From Aquiflexum sp. TKW24L (GTDB lineage: Bacteria > Bacteroidota > Bacteroidia > Cytophagales > Cyclobacteriaceae), in the NCBI RefSeq assembly GCF_023502205.1, contig NZ_JAMFLG010000001.1:299859-363858 (forward strand): 64,000 bases of DNA. The letters are read 5' to 3'. Below, piece after piece: positions 1 to 8,861 of this stretch (its first letter is position 1; each line of letters opens with the position of its first letter). The translations under genes were made by a program, and so were the position numbers. A model generated the notes under the pieces. It searched no databases, had not been told where the DNA came from, and saw only the letters and a list, made by a program, of their open reading frames with translations.

Positions 1-338
1 ATCTGATTTCCTACTGAGCTCCGCTCTTCTGATAGGATCATTCCTGCCAAAGAATCCATCAGTACACTTTTTTCTTTTCGGAATGAGGTATACAGACTGA
101 GATTTGTTGTATCCGTTTTCAAGTCTTCTATCAAAGAGAGGATGTATTCTTTTTCAATCTTTTGGACACTGAGTGATTCCCGATAATTCTCCGCAAGGAA
201 TCCACAGAAAACAGCTAGAAAAAGCATAAAGAATTCTTTGAAATAAGATTTATAGTTCTTCTTTGAACCGGAAGCCAGAAGGTCTGATGATTGACTTTCC
301 AGAGATTGTATTTCAGGGATAGGTTGATTGCTTTCCAT
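1..338 (-). CDS. Membrane-anchored DUF6090-like protein, partial (left edge)
   Basis: Reading frame opens with ATG at 338 and runs off the left edge, so the C-terminus is missing. The N-terminal ~30 residues are polar, followed by a single hydrophobic segment containing FMLFLAVFCGFLAENYR and then a charged, probably helical stretch. The same segment occurs in the two genes directly upstream, and the three stop/start junctions are only 3 bp apart, so they are a tandem triplicate in one leftward operon behind the sulfatase. The start at 338 matches the MEE/MES starts of the paralogs. Function is unknown; the family is a single-pass inner-membrane protein with an extracytoplasmic or coiled C-domain. 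Confidence 0.8.
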   Translation of the reverse strand, partial: MESNQPIPEIQSLESQSSDLLASGSKKNYKSYFKEFFMLFLAVFCGFLAENYRESLSVQKIEKEYILSLIEDLKTDTTNLSLYTSFRKEKSVLMDSLAGMILSEERSSVGNQ

Positions 339-341
339 GAT

Positions 342-1148
342 TTATTCGATGTTATATTCTTCTTTCAAAAGCAAAATCAACTCATGGGCCTGTCTTTTAA
401 TCATTGGGTAAGTTTCTGATAAGACGAGCGTAAAATAGAATTTTCTGTTTTCCAGACTATTGGCAAATTCGTTTAAAAGATCTTTACCGCTGTTTTGTAG
501 TGGCATCAATCCATGCATCAACGAATCAGCGGTCTCATTTGCTCTACTAGGAAGTAGAGATGAAAAAGGTTTATAATGATAATTATTCAAAATCCTGCTT
601 TTGATTTCCAAAGTTGTGTTTCGCTTTATCCTGTCTGCATCAATCAATCCGCTGATATAGCCTTGTCTCGAATAATATGCACTGATTTTATTGACCAATT
701 CGGCATTTTTAAAATACCTGAGATTTCCAGATTGGGTAATTTGAATGAGGGTTGCTTCATTCCAAGTTGTAGTGGGTGAAAAAGAAACCATCTGAGCATT
801 GTAGTAGAATGAACCTTTTACCATATTTTCTGAAATTCCCTGATGGACTAATTCACTGATCCTGTCCATGCTCTTTAGTATTACATTGTTTTGTCCGATT
901 ACATCATTAATCATAATCGTATCGTTTTCAAGATCCTTGGCCAGAGACTTTGCGTATTCCTTTGCGTAGATTTTCTCGCTTTGACCATCCCTATAATTTT
1001 CTGCCATAAATCCGCAAAACACCGCCAGGAAAAGCATCAGAAATTCTTTGAAATAAGAAATCAAGTTTCTCTTTGGAGATATAGGTTGCAAAACGGAAGA
1101 TTTGTTTTCGGTGGGTTTTACTTCTGGGATTTGTTGTTTTTCCTCCAT
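342..1148 (-). CDS. Membrane-anchored DUF6090-like protein, tandem copy 2
   Basis: 268 aa. Polar N-tail, one TM segment at about residues 33-50 (FLMLFLAVFCGFMAENYRD), then ~215 residues rich in charged helices and ending LLLKEEYNIE. It is a paralog of the genes on both sides (the third ends LLNKEYNLE). The layout of short tail, TM ending in N-W/Y-x-E/R, then a soluble domain matches the DUF6090-like proteins elsewhere in this window, which end their TM with INNWNE. Last genes of the operon that starts with the sulfatase. I do not recognise an enzymatic motif; a role as a membrane sensor or scaffold is only a guess. Confidence 0.8.
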   Translation of the reverse strand: MEEKQQIPEVKPTENKSSVLQPISPKRNLISYFKEFLMLFLAVFCGFMAENYRDGQSEKIYAKEYAKSLAKDLENDTIMINDVIGQNNVILKSMDRISELVHQGISENMVKGSFYYNAQMVSFSPTTTWNEATLIQITQSGNLRYFKNAELVNKISAYYSRQGYISGLIDADRIKRNTTLEIKSRILNNYHYKPFSSLLPSRANETADSLMHGLMPLQNSGKDLLNEFANSLENRKFYFTLVLSETYPMIKRQAHELILLLKEEYNIE

Positions 1149-1151
1149 ATC

Positions 1152-1925
1152 CTATTCTAGGTTATATTCCTTGTTTAGTAAATTGATCAGCCGGATTGCT
1201 TTATCATTTAATTGTGCCAGCCTAGTCTCAATTATGAAAGTGCTTCCTTTCAATTGGTGAATACAAAAGGCAAGGTCTTGTTGTAGAGCAGGGTCATAAG
1301 AACGAAGTGGCGGATTGTTCTTTGGTCTTTGAATTCCATTGGCAGTCACCATCTGATCAAAAACAAAAGGGTTGAAGATCTGAGAGATAACAGGGAAGGC
1401 ATTGTACCTTTCTGTGCGATCATCTTCATGGTTGGTGATTAACCTTTCCACCATTTTTTGATACGCCATGATGCTATCTGTGGCCTGTTCGTTTCGGATC
1501 AACCGCAGCGCACCTGAATTTTTCAACTGCGCAAAGGTTCGGTCATTGTTTTGAAACCAGACACTTCTCACCAGGCTTCTTCCGAAAAAATACAGCTCAT
1601 TTTCATGTCCTTTAATGGTTTGATTACTAAGCAAAAGCATGAAAGAGTCCATTTGTATCATCTTCATTTTCCTATAATCCAGGTTTCTTTTGATATTCGC
1701 GGTATCAGATTTTAAATCTTCGATATAGGATTGGATGAACTGCTTTTCTTGCTGCTTTTCGACCATATTTCCCCGATAATTTTCTGCCAGAAAACCACAG
1801 AAAACTGCCAGAAACAGCATGAAAAATTCCTTGATGTAAGAACTCCAGTTTCTCTTCCTCAGGGAGCTGATCACCTCTTTGTTGGAGAGGTCTTTTTCAG
1901 TTTCGGGGGCTTGATTTTCTTCCAT
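1152..1925 (-). CDS. Membrane-anchored DUF6090-like protein, tandem copy 1
   Basis: 257 aa from the ATG at 1925. A longer frame opens at 1949 (MSHWKIKQ), but that start lies inside the end of the upstream NTF2-like gene, whereas 1925 gives MEENQ, matching MEEKQ and MESNQ of the two paralogs, and leaves a 4-bp gap to the previous stop. One TM at about residues 33-50 (FFMLFLAVFCGFLAENYRG), followed by a long charged helical domain ending INLLNKEYNLE. First of three tandem paralogs transcribed leftward after sulfatase and NTF2-like genes. Biochemical role unknown. Confidence 0.8.
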   Translation of the reverse strand: MEENQAPETEKDLSNKEVISSLRKRNWSSYIKEFFMLFLAVFCGFLAENYRGNMVEKQQEKQFIQSYIEDLKSDTANIKRNLDYRKMKMIQMDSFMLLLSNQTIKGHENELYFFGRSLVRSVWFQNNDRTFAQLKNSGALRLIRNEQATDSIMAYQKMVERLITNHEDDRTERYNAFPVISQIFNPFVFDQMVTANGIQRPKNNPPLRSYDPALQQDLAFCIHQLKGSTFIIETRLAQLNDKAIRLINLLNKEYNLE

Positions 1926-1929
1926 CTGC

Positions 1930-2367
1930 TTAATTTTCCAGTGTGACAAACAACTGCGATCGGATCAGCCAATTCCCGGAGGCTTTGGTCCATTGAGCGG
2001 AGTACTTCCCCTTGACCACAGGTTCTTCCGAATTTTCATGATATCCTTTCCAGGTACCTGTTTCCCAGGCCAACATGGTTTTGGAATTGACAATCACCTC
2101 ATCAGGAGTTCGGATCCAATACATTCTCGGCCCTTTGAGGGATTTGAGGTAGATTTCCTGTTCTTCTTTACCCGAGATCAAAACTCCCAGTCCGGTGGTA
2201 ATAAATGCGTCCTCTGTCGAATAAGTGGCGTTCAGATCCGCATCAAATGCCTGAAGGGCCTGTGTAGAGGCTTCCCGCTGGGCCAGAATCTGAGCTACCT
2301 CAGCCTCCTGTGCGAATGAGAAAGTGACTAACAAAAGTCCTATCAAAGAAAGTAGTGTTTTTTTCAT
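1930..2367 (-). CDS. Exported NTF2-like (DUF4440/SnoaL-type) protein
   Basis: 145 aa. Sec signal peptide MKKTLLSLIGLLLVTFSFAQ with cleavage near residue 20. The mature part has the NTF2-like pattern: a first helix with repeated short motifs, a central D-L-N-A-T-Y-S stretch, and paired strands ending with WTKASGNWLIRSQLFV, the usual DUF4440 C-terminal strand pair. These small cone folds bind ligands or act as accessory domains, and no catalytic residue can be assigned here. It is 15 bp downstream of the sulfatase and 4 bp upstream of the membrane-anchored triplet, so it is co-transcribed with them. Two further NTF2-like lipoproteins lie at 8.4-9.4 kb. Confidence 0.8.
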   Translation of the reverse strand: MKKTLLSLIGLLLVTFSFAQEAEVAQILAQREASTQALQAFDADLNATYSTEDAFITTGLGVLISGKEEQEIYLKSLKGPRMYWIRTPDEVIVNSKTMLAWETGTWKGYHENSEEPVVKGKYSAQWTKASGNWLIRSQLFVTLEN

Positions 2368-2382
2368 GGTTATCTGTATTTA

Positions 2383-4026
2383 CTATTTGATTCCTTCCCC
2401 TTGTTTCGGAGAGGGAGAAACTATTCCAACCTGTTTAGAAAATTTGTCCCATTCCAGCAGGAGCTCTTGGTATTTTTCAGGCTTTGCTTCTTTCAGATCC
2501 TGCTGTTCGGATAGGTCAGTTTCCAAATTATAGAGCTCGAAGTTTTTCAATTCAAAAGGTCTTTCAGTATTCAAAAGCTTCCAATTCCCCTTTCTGAGCA
2601 TGGCGTAGCCATTGTTCTCCATCCCAAAAACATAATTTTGTGCGTGAATTGCTTGTTTTTTCCCTGTCAAAACCGGTAAAAGTGACGCTCCGAGAAGAGG
2701 TTTCACCACTTTACCATTCCATTCTGCAGGATAGGCAGCATCCGCTACTTCATAAAAAGTAGGTGCCAGATCCAGCAGAGTCAAAAAGGAATCATTGATG
2801 CTTCCTTTATTTTCTACTCCGGGACCGCTGATAATCAAGGGCACATTCATTCCCCCTTCGGTTGTGAATCCCTTGTAATATTTGAATGGAGAAGACCCCG
2901 CCTCTGCCCATTGAGGGCCATAGGAAATAAAAGAGTTTGGTTTACCCATATCGGCATAGGCATCGGTATGGTTTTCTCTAATTAGATCTTTAAAACCAGC
3001 TTCGTAGTAGAAATCCTCGGCTGCCGCGCCATTATCAGACATAAAGACGATCAGAGTATTTTCGTAAACACCGATTTCTTTAAGGTATTGAATCAGCCGG
3101 CCGATGTTGTAGTCCAAGTTGTCCACCATTCCGGCATAGAGTTCCATCTTTCGGGCTTCCATTTTTTGCTCTTCCGGAGAAAGCGAATCCCAGGCTTTGA
3201 CATTTGGATGAGAAGGAGGCAAGAGTGCATTTTCAGGAATCATCCCGGCCTTCTTCAGGCTTTCAAAGCGTTGGCGCTTGAGTTCCTCATAACCTGCATC
3301 ATAGCGGCCTTCGTATTTTCTCCAATATTTTTCGTCCACCTGAAGCGGCCAATGGGGAGAAGTGTAGGCGGCAAAGGTGAAAAAGGGTTTACCATCTTCG
3401 GCATTGCTTCCGATATATTCGATGAGTTTGTCGGTGTAAAAATCTGTGGAATACGCTCCTTCCGGCCATTCCGCTTCAGTCCCATTTTCGTAGTATTTTG
3501 AAATAGGAGCTTGGGGAAGGATTCCAAAATTATTGTAATGATTGGCTCCTCCCTGGGGTGTGATAAAGAACTTTTCAAAGCCTTTGTTATCGGGATGGTG
3601 CTCCGGCTCGGCCCCTAGGTGCCATTTTCCGGCCATATAAGTATGATATCCCTTTGTTTGGAGCAGCTGCGGAATGGTGATGATTCTTTCGCTGAGATAT
3701 CCTTCATATCCTGCAACGCCCTCTCTTCTTCCCTGTATCCCCATTCCGGCGACATGATTGTTATTTCCGGTCAGGAACATCGCCCGACTGGTGGCACAAA
3801 GAGGAGAAGAGTGAAAGCGACTGAAGCGAATGCCCTGATTGGCAAGTTCATCCAGATGAGGAGTGTCGATATCACCTCCAAATGAGCCCAAATCTGCATA
3901 GCCCAGATCATCGGCGACGATCAATAGGATATTGGGAGGCTTAGGGGGCGATATTTCTTGTTGGCAGGAAAACAGTGTGCAGCCAAAAATAGCTGTCAAA
4001 GCAAAAAGATTTGATTTATTTTTCAT
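2383..4026 (-). CDS. Arylsulfatase-family lipoprotein (family S1)
   Basis: 547 aa. Hydrolyses sulfate esters, probably on glycans, from the cell surface or periplasm. SPII leader with lipobox LFSC and lipid Cys at residue 21. Sulfatase fold starts at NILLIVADDLGYAD (metal Asp39, Asp40). The formylglycine signature is LCATSRAMFLTG with Cys77 and Arg81; position +2 is Thr instead of the usual Pro or Ala, a variant found in some arylsulfatases. MAGKWHLG (substrate Lys/His) and IVFMSDNGA (metal Asp/Asn) are both present, so an active enzyme is expected if a formylglycine-generating enzyme is encoded elsewhere. First gene of the leftward operon ending at the window edge. Confidence 0.93.
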   Translation of the reverse strand: MKNKSNLFALTAIFGCTLFSCQQEISPPKPPNILLIVADDLGYADLGSFGGDIDTPHLDELANQGIRFSRFHSSPLCATSRAMFLTGNNNHVAGMGIQGRREGVAGYEGYLSERIITIPQLLQTKGYHTYMAGKWHLGAEPEHHPDNKGFEKFFITPQGGANHYNNFGILPQAPISKYYENGTEAEWPEGAYSTDFYTDKLIEYIGSNAEDGKPFFTFAAYTSPHWPLQVDEKYWRKYEGRYDAGYEELKRQRFESLKKAGMIPENALLPPSHPNVKAWDSLSPEEQKMEARKMELYAGMVDNLDYNIGRLIQYLKEIGVYENTLIVFMSDNGAAAEDFYYEAGFKDLIRENHTDAYADMGKPNSFISYGPQWAEAGSSPFKYYKGFTTEGGMNVPLIISGPGVENKGSINDSFLTLLDLAPTFYEVADAAYPAEWNGKVVKPLLGASLLPVLTGKKQAIHAQNYVFGMENNGYAMLRKGNWKLLNTERPFELKNFELYNLETDLSEQQDLKEAKPEKYQELLLEWDKFSKQVGIVSPSPKQGEGIK

Positions 4027-4126
4027 GGTTCATCCTTTTTTCAAATTTGACAGATTGTTAGTAAGCCTTAAACAAAAACCTGAATTGGGATAGAGGATTT
4101 ACCTTTTCCCGAAATACCATAAATGG

Positions 4127-5437
4127 TCAATCTGAATTAATTTTCCATTTTCTAAATGCTTTTCCCAAGAAATAAATCAGCGTCAAAATCCCGATCAAAA
4201 TCACTATGCCCTGTTTCTCCGGAGTGGATAGGTTGGACAAGAAAAAAAGAATAATGCCGGCTGAAAGGATTGGAACAGTGTATCCAAAAGGAATCGTAAA
4301 TCCTCCCTTGGTTAACTCTTTCTTTCTTCGAAGTCCAATGACCGAAATCGATACACCAAAATAAACCATTAGCATGCTGGAAGCAGAAATGACAGCCAAA
4401 GCTCTGAATCCTCCGATGTTGGCAAGGGTAAAGCCGAGACCTGCATAAAGCAAGATTGCAATGTAAGGTGTTTTAAATTTGCGGTGGATAGAGGCCAACT
4501 TGCTAAAAGGAATCACACCATCCCGGGACAATCTAAATATCACTCTGGGATTATTGAGGATTTGCCCACTGATCATTCCAAACATGGATACAGCAGTTCC
4601 GATAAAAAGCAATGTATATCCTGCAGGACCGAAAACTATCTTTGATGCCTCTGCCAAAGGCGCTTCTTTTAGATTTGGTAATTCACTTCCTAAAATTCCT
4701 TGGGAAACCAATTGGACCATTACGTAAATAAGAAGGACTCCTAAAATCCCTATTAAAATCGCACGAGGCACAGTCTTTTGGGGATTCTTGATTTCACCTC
4801 CTATGGACAATCCCGCATCACCACCCATAAAGGCGAAAAACAAAATCAAAGATGTCTCTCCAAGCTTTTGGATGGTTGGTTCAGTTTCCCAAGCAAAATT
4901 GACCCATTGTACATCTTTCCAGCCAATGGTAATTAACAGTAAAATGGGTATGAGTTTGGCTACTGTGGTGAATTTTACCAATCCGATTCCTTGTTTGACG
5001 CCAATGACATTCAAACTCGCCAAGCCCGAAAAGAGAATAAATAAAGAGAAAAATCTGATCGTTGAATTTTTGAAAATGGGAAAAATAACACCCAATATTT
5101 CCAATAAAGCATTGGAAACAGCAGCATCTGCTAAAATGCTTCCCATCAGGTAGAATATTGAAACCAAAAACCCCGGATAAGCACCAAGTGCTGTTTCCAC
5201 ATAGGCATATGACCCCCCTGAATGAGTGACTTTACTTCCAACTTCTGCAAAACAAAGCATGATCAAACCTATCAGCAGTCCGCAAAATAGATAAGCCAGC
5301 ACCCCGGAAGCGCCCATGGTTTCGGCGATGATGGCGGGCAATACAAAAATCCCTGCCCCAATCATGACATTGACAATATTAGCCGAAAGTCCCCATACAC
5401 CTACTTCCCTTTTTAATCCTTCTTGGGTGGTTTTCAT
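4127..5437 (-). CDS. APC-family amino-acid permease (copy A)
   Basis: 436 aa, about 12 TM segments. Begins KREVGVWGLSANIVNVMIGAGIFVLP, with the GAGIF unwound-helix motif that binds the amino-acid backbone in APC transporters, and has the conserved GGEIKNPQKTVPRAI loop after TM6. Substrate cannot be read from sequence. A near-twin (434 aa) lies at 9740-11044, and both genes have the same 55-bp upstream element, so gene and promoter seem to have duplicated together. Monocistronic by layout, with about 100 bp to the sulfatase downstream. Confidence 0.93.
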   Translation of the reverse strand: MKTTQEGLKREVGVWGLSANIVNVMIGAGIFVLPAIIAETMGASGVLAYLFCGLLIGLIMLCFAEVGSKVTHSGGSYAYVETALGAYPGFLVSIFYLMGSILADAAVSNALLEILGVIFPIFKNSTIRFFSLFILFSGLASLNVIGVKQGIGLVKFTTVAKLIPILLLITIGWKDVQWVNFAWETEPTIQKLGETSLILFFAFMGGDAGLSIGGEIKNPQKTVPRAILIGILGVLLIYVMVQLVSQGILGSELPNLKEAPLAEASKIVFGPAGYTLLFIGTAVSMFGMISGQILNNPRVIFRLSRDGVIPFSKLASIHRKFKTPYIAILLYAGLGFTLANIGGFRALAVISASSMLMVYFGVSISVIGLRRKKELTKGGFTIPFGYTVPILSAGIILFFLSNLSTPEKQGIVILIGILTLIYFLGKAFRKWKINSD

Positions 5438-5557
5438 GATGGTTTAGAAATGGGAGAGGATGGAGTTTTTATCATGTTTAAGTTAAATACCAATGCAATT
5501 TTTTCAAGTATTTAGGCTTTGTTGAAAAGAATCGAACGGTGATGAATGCATTTGGGG

Positions 5558-5650
5558 TTAAGATAAATAAATCAATGGTTTAACACCGATGAGTTAGGAC
5601 GAAATACATGGATTTCTTCCCCAATGAGGGGATTTATTGTCCGAAGGAGG
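5558..5650 (-). promoter_or_regulatory. Shared activator-type promoter element, copy 1
   Basis: On the plus strand: TTAGGACGAA at 5594, TTCCCCAAT 13 bp after that box, and TTGTCCGAAGG ending at 5650; the C(G/C)AA cores recur every 21 bp. On the transcribed (minus) strand a -7-like TATCTTAA occupies 5565-5558, 29 bp from the element, and the permease start codon follows about 120 bp later. Five further copies have the same internal spacing. Direct repeats on one helical face next to the core promoter are typical of AraC-type activator sites; the binding protein is not known. Confidence 0.7.
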
Positions 5651-6388
5651 AATTTTGGAGAAAAAGTGGATTCAGTTTAATCCGAAGTATTTGTTTTGGT
5701 TGATTTAATTTCAGTCAAATGGGATACTGAAATTCAACTCCTCCAGAGTTGAAAAAATTAGGGACTGATTTCAATTTTAACCCCACATTGCAATGTGGGG
5801 CTAATCGAATTGATTCCCCTTGGGAATCAAGATGAACCAATCAATTGCAAAGTGTTCTCTGTATTTCCCCGTCACGTCGGCAAACTATTAAGGAATCAAT
5901 CATTTGATCAGAATTGAAAAAAATGATTGACATCATGTAGATTCCTGATCAACCCTCAAAAATTCCCCAACCACAAAGTGCCATCCTGGCGGCAGAAAGG
6001 GTTGAATACGATTAGATATATATATTATAGAATGTGTAGATAGGAAACGAATATTCCTGTAATCCCTCAACTACAAAGTACCTGCCTGACGGAAGGCAGG
6101 GTTAAAATTGATTAGCCACACATCGCAATGTTTGGATCGAAATTGATGTTTCCATTCATCCATCAACCTCAAAGTGGTTGAATTCGATTAGCCACACATC
6201 GCCATGTGTGGTCATGAAATCACGGCATGTATTTATCTTTTCAACCCTAAAGGGGTTGAATTTGAAAGACCTTTCCTAACTTATCCGTTTAATTTAACCC
6301 ACGTATGAATTCCATTTTTCAATTCAATTAGCCAATACGTTCCTTTAGCAAAAGGAAAATTAATTATTAAGGAGTTTTTTTAATAATC
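5651..6388. repeat. Intergenic region with degenerate REP-like palindromes
   Basis: No gene seen. It holds a series of short hairpins: the perfect 20-bp palindrome CCCCACATTGCAATGTGGGG (5782-5801), TTGATTCCC/GGGAATCAA (5811-5830), CCTGCCT/AGGCAGG (6081-6100), CCACACAT/ATGTGTGG (6192-6211) and TTCAACCC/GGGGTTGAA (6239-6260). Several are joined by a recurring linker reading GGTTGAATTCGATTAGCCA or close variants, which also appears near 11.45 kb. They resemble REP elements mobilised in trans by Y1 (RAYT) transposases, but no such transposase is in the window. Confidence 0.6.
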
Positions 6389-7153
6389 CTATCCTTTCGT
6401 TTTAATAACATCTTCAAGAATCTTTATCAATTCCGTAGTATCCTCTTTTATTTCTTTGAGCATGATGATACAATCTTTATTGATCCAATAATGAATTGCG
6501 GCATTGCGCAGGTAGATTTCCTGATTTGCCCTTAGGTCATCAGCCAGTTTTTCTATGGATTTGTCCGGAAAAAGGAATGAGGTAATAGCAGTATCAAAAA
6601 TTAAAGCATCAGTATGGATAAATAGCGGTGCATCAATCGGCATAGCCCAATCAGCATTTATCTTATAATCCCATTCTACCGCTTGGTAACTTTGGTAGTG
6701 GGTGACAATCTGGTCTCTTAATCCGGTATCTTTTATGATTCCGAGGTTTCCGGTGCTGGACAAGTCCTCATAGGTGGAAATGGAAGGATTGAAACGGGGA
6801 TAAAGTGAACCATAAATCAAGAATTCTCTTGCACTTAGGACTAAAAGAGAATCAGTGCAATCCTTGTCCTTGAATGCATTGCTCAGATTGGCGATTTTCT
6901 GATTGTTATTTTCCAGCCGCTCAATTTCGGCTGCGAAAGTAAGCACATCACTTTTGTTTTCCTGGATCAATCTGTTGAGGTATGATTTTTCCTGTTGGTC
7001 AAGTTTTCTGTTTTCATTCCAGTTATTGATCGATAGCGCAATCAATATCCCGATGACTACCAGGAAGATTTCGCCAACGCCGTATTTGATATAATTTGCA
7101 ATCTTTCCTTCATGCAAAAGTTTTTGGCGGATTGTTCTAAAGATTTTTAGCAT
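6389..7153 (-). CDS. DUF6090-like single-TM protein
   Basis: 254 aa. The N-terminus has the family hallmark: an amphipathic basic start (MLKIFRTIRQKLLHEGK), then YGVGEIFLVVIGILIALSI forming one TM at about residues 24-44 and ending in NNWNE, followed by a ~200-residue helical domain. The C-domain contains STYEDLSSTGNLGIIKD, a segment conserved in form in the other copies here (for example AYKDYGLDLITNKN at 45 kb). No catalytic residues are evident. This family is common in Bacteroidota and uncharacterised. Neighbours are a frameshifted paralog and a remnant of a third. Confidence 0.85.
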   Translation of the reverse strand: MLKIFRTIRQKLLHEGKIANYIKYGVGEIFLVVIGILIALSINNWNENRKLDQQEKSYLNRLIQENKSDVLTFAAEIERLENNNQKIANLSNAFKDKDCTDSLLVLSAREFLIYGSLYPRFNPSISTYEDLSSTGNLGIIKDTGLRDQIVTHYQSYQAVEWDYKINADWAMPIDAPLFIHTDALIFDTAITSFLFPDKSIEKLADDLRANQEIYLRNAAIHYWINKDCIIMLKEIKEDTTELIKILEDVIKTKG

Positions 7154-7214
7154 CGCAAAAATTTCGGTTTGTTATAACATCAATAAATTATCTAGGAAGA
7201 CAGTTTCAATCATT

Positions 7215-8023
7215 CTAATCCTGATTAAGTTGGTATTCCTTCCCTACCTCTTCAATGAGCGTTTCAGCTGCTTCTTTAAGCCAAGAAACGTAAAAATTGT
7301 AGTTCTTCAAGTCTATTTGAAATTGTGCAATCTCGTTGAGATAGTCGTCTAATTTCAATCCTTCGGATTTTAGCAACTCTAGTTGCCCCATCTTAAGTAA
7401 ATCGGTGTACTCATAGTCAGGTCCGAAGCTAACATCATCTATAGCATCAAAGGATTGAATGTAATCATTAAGACCTCTGAACCTGATAAACTTCCTTTGC
7501 ATGGTTTTCATATTTATAAGACCAGTTTCTGGAGCAAATTCCAACACAGCAAAGGATTTTCTTTCATAATAGTCAGAAAGGTCTTGGACCAATTGTCTAT
7601 TGTCAATTAGCTGGATAGTTTCCGAGTCAATTAATTGGTCATAGCCAGATCTATTCAGAGTTACTTGGTGTAACCTTGTCCATATTTCAAAGCGAAGTAA
7701 TAGGCGTTAACAGTTTCATCATTTCCTTCAATAGCATTGGATATAGATATTCGCAGTGAATCCAATCCCATAAGCCGATCGATATTCCTGCTTCTATTCC
7801 TTTCGCATCTAACGATATCGTATTTTAAATTTTCTATGATCTCCTTCATCGTGGACAATTCTTGAGCACGTGCTTTACGTCCTTCATTCCAATTGTTGAT
7901 CGATAGCGCAATCAATATCCCGATGACTACCAGGAAGATTTCGCCAATGCCGTACTTTAAATAGCCGCTTATCTTGTTTTCTAGTAAGAGTTTTTGGCGG
8001 ATTTTTCGGAGGAAATTGATCAT
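7215..8023 (-). pseudogene. Frameshifted DUF6090-like gene
   Basis: The 5' part (ATG at 8023) encodes 120 aa with the full family N-terminus (FLRKIRQKLLLENK, then a TM ending INNWNE) and stops at 7661 just after YGQGYTK. The adjacent reading frame continues without a stop from about 7680 through LHQVTLNRSGYDQLIDSETI and down to 7215, giving the usual family C-domain and an end in GKEYQLNQD. Joined, the product would be about 268 aa, the normal family length. A one-base loss or two-base gain near 7665-7680 explains the break. It may be a real mutation or a sequencing error. Confidence 0.8.
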
Positions 8024-8056
8024 ATCATCGTGTAGTTAAGGATTTCAGGAATTAGT

Positions 8057-8235
8057 ACTGTCCCTTTAGGGACAATATATGGGTAGAATTTAGAATGAGA
8101 GTAAAAGCTGGCGTGCCGTAGGTACGCAATATGTATTTACCAAATTGCCAAGTATATCCCGTACCTAAAGGCACGGATTGGGTTTCTCCAATTGTTTGTT
8201 TACCCATATAAAGTCCTTAAAGGGACTACTTTACC
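8057..8235. repeat. REPIN-like nested inverted repeat element
   Basis: About 180 bp built of four short palindromes. The outer pair is inverted: TGTCCCTTTAGGGACA plus ATATATGGGTAG at 8059-8082, mirrored by TTTACCCATATAAAG plus a CCTTAAAGG hairpin at about 8200-8227. Inside are GCGTGCC/GGTACGC (8111-8127) and CCGTACC/GGCACGG (8159-8176). Such paired REP sequences in opposite orientation are the structure of REPINs, which are non-autonomous and move with a RAYT transposase. Its right edge coincides with the end of the DUF6090 remnant. Confidence 0.6.
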
Positions 8236-8320
8236 GAAGGACCAATTGGATTTCGCCAATGGGATATTTTAGGTATTTGCAAATCTTGTTTTTCTCAAGG
8301 AGTTCTGGCGGATTTTTCAT
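8231..8320 (-). pseudogene. Remnant of a DUF6090-like N-terminus
   Basis: A 29-codon frame (ATG at 8320) reads MKNPPELLEKNKICKYLKY, then PIGEIQLVLR and a stop. It aligns with the start of the neighbouring paralog (IRQKLLLENKISGYLKYGIGEIFLVV), and the nucleotide match is visible upstream too. Homology ends where the REPIN-like element begins, so this is the stump of a third copy whose TM and C-domain are lost. Confidence 0.6.
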
Positions 8321-8377
8321 AATTATTTGATTATATCATAATTAGTAAAATTCATATAGCGATTAAATTCAAGTTTT

Positions 8378-8818
8378 TCATTGATTCAACTTTAAATCCT
8401 GTGCCGCTACTATCTGCCACTTTTTATCTCTGTATATCCAGGTATCGGTCCAGATATTGGTAGTGCTGGTAGAGTCGGCTTTTTTTGTCCAAGTTTCATT
8501 ACCCTGGGCAACAGCAGCCTCTCCATAAAATCTTATGGTAACATTGAAAACCTTGGGTTTGTAAGATCGGTTTGCTTTCATTTTAGACTCACGAATCAGG
8601 GTTTGTTTGTCATAAAGATCACCCCTTAAACTTACCCCGACAAAGTCATCTGCTACAATCCTATCAATTACTGAAGAGTCGCCCTCATTTATCGCTTCTG
8701 CCCATTCTTGTGCAGATTTTAAAATATACGTGTTGGCTGCTTCATAATCTATTTTCTGGGAGCAAGAGGAAAGCGTTAGACCTGTTAGAATTATTAGAAA
8801 ATTTGATTTTATTTTCAT
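8378..8818 (-). CDS. NTF2-like (DUF4440) lipoprotein
   Basis: 146 aa. SPII leader with lipobox LSSC (lipid Cys at residue 19). The mature domain shows the DUF4440 pattern: helix with WAEAINEGDSSVIDRIVADDF, a strand with NVTIRFYGEAAVAQGNETW, and the closing pair WIYRDKKWQIVAAQDL. Small cone-shaped NTF2 fold, surface anchored; ligand or activity unknown. It lies 43 bp downstream of a second NTF2-like lipoprotein in the same direction, so the two are probably co-expressed. Confidence 0.82.
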   Translation of the reverse strand: MKIKSNFLIILTGLTLSSCSQKIDYEAANTYILKSAQEWAEAINEGDSSVIDRIVADDFVGVSLRGDLYDKQTLIRESKMKANRSYKPKVFNVTIRFYGEAAVAQGNETWTKKADSTSTTNIWTDTWIYRDKKWQIVAAQDLKLNQ

Positions 8819-8861
8819 GGATTTTTTGTGAGAATAGGGGTATTAATTTTTGAAATTATGT

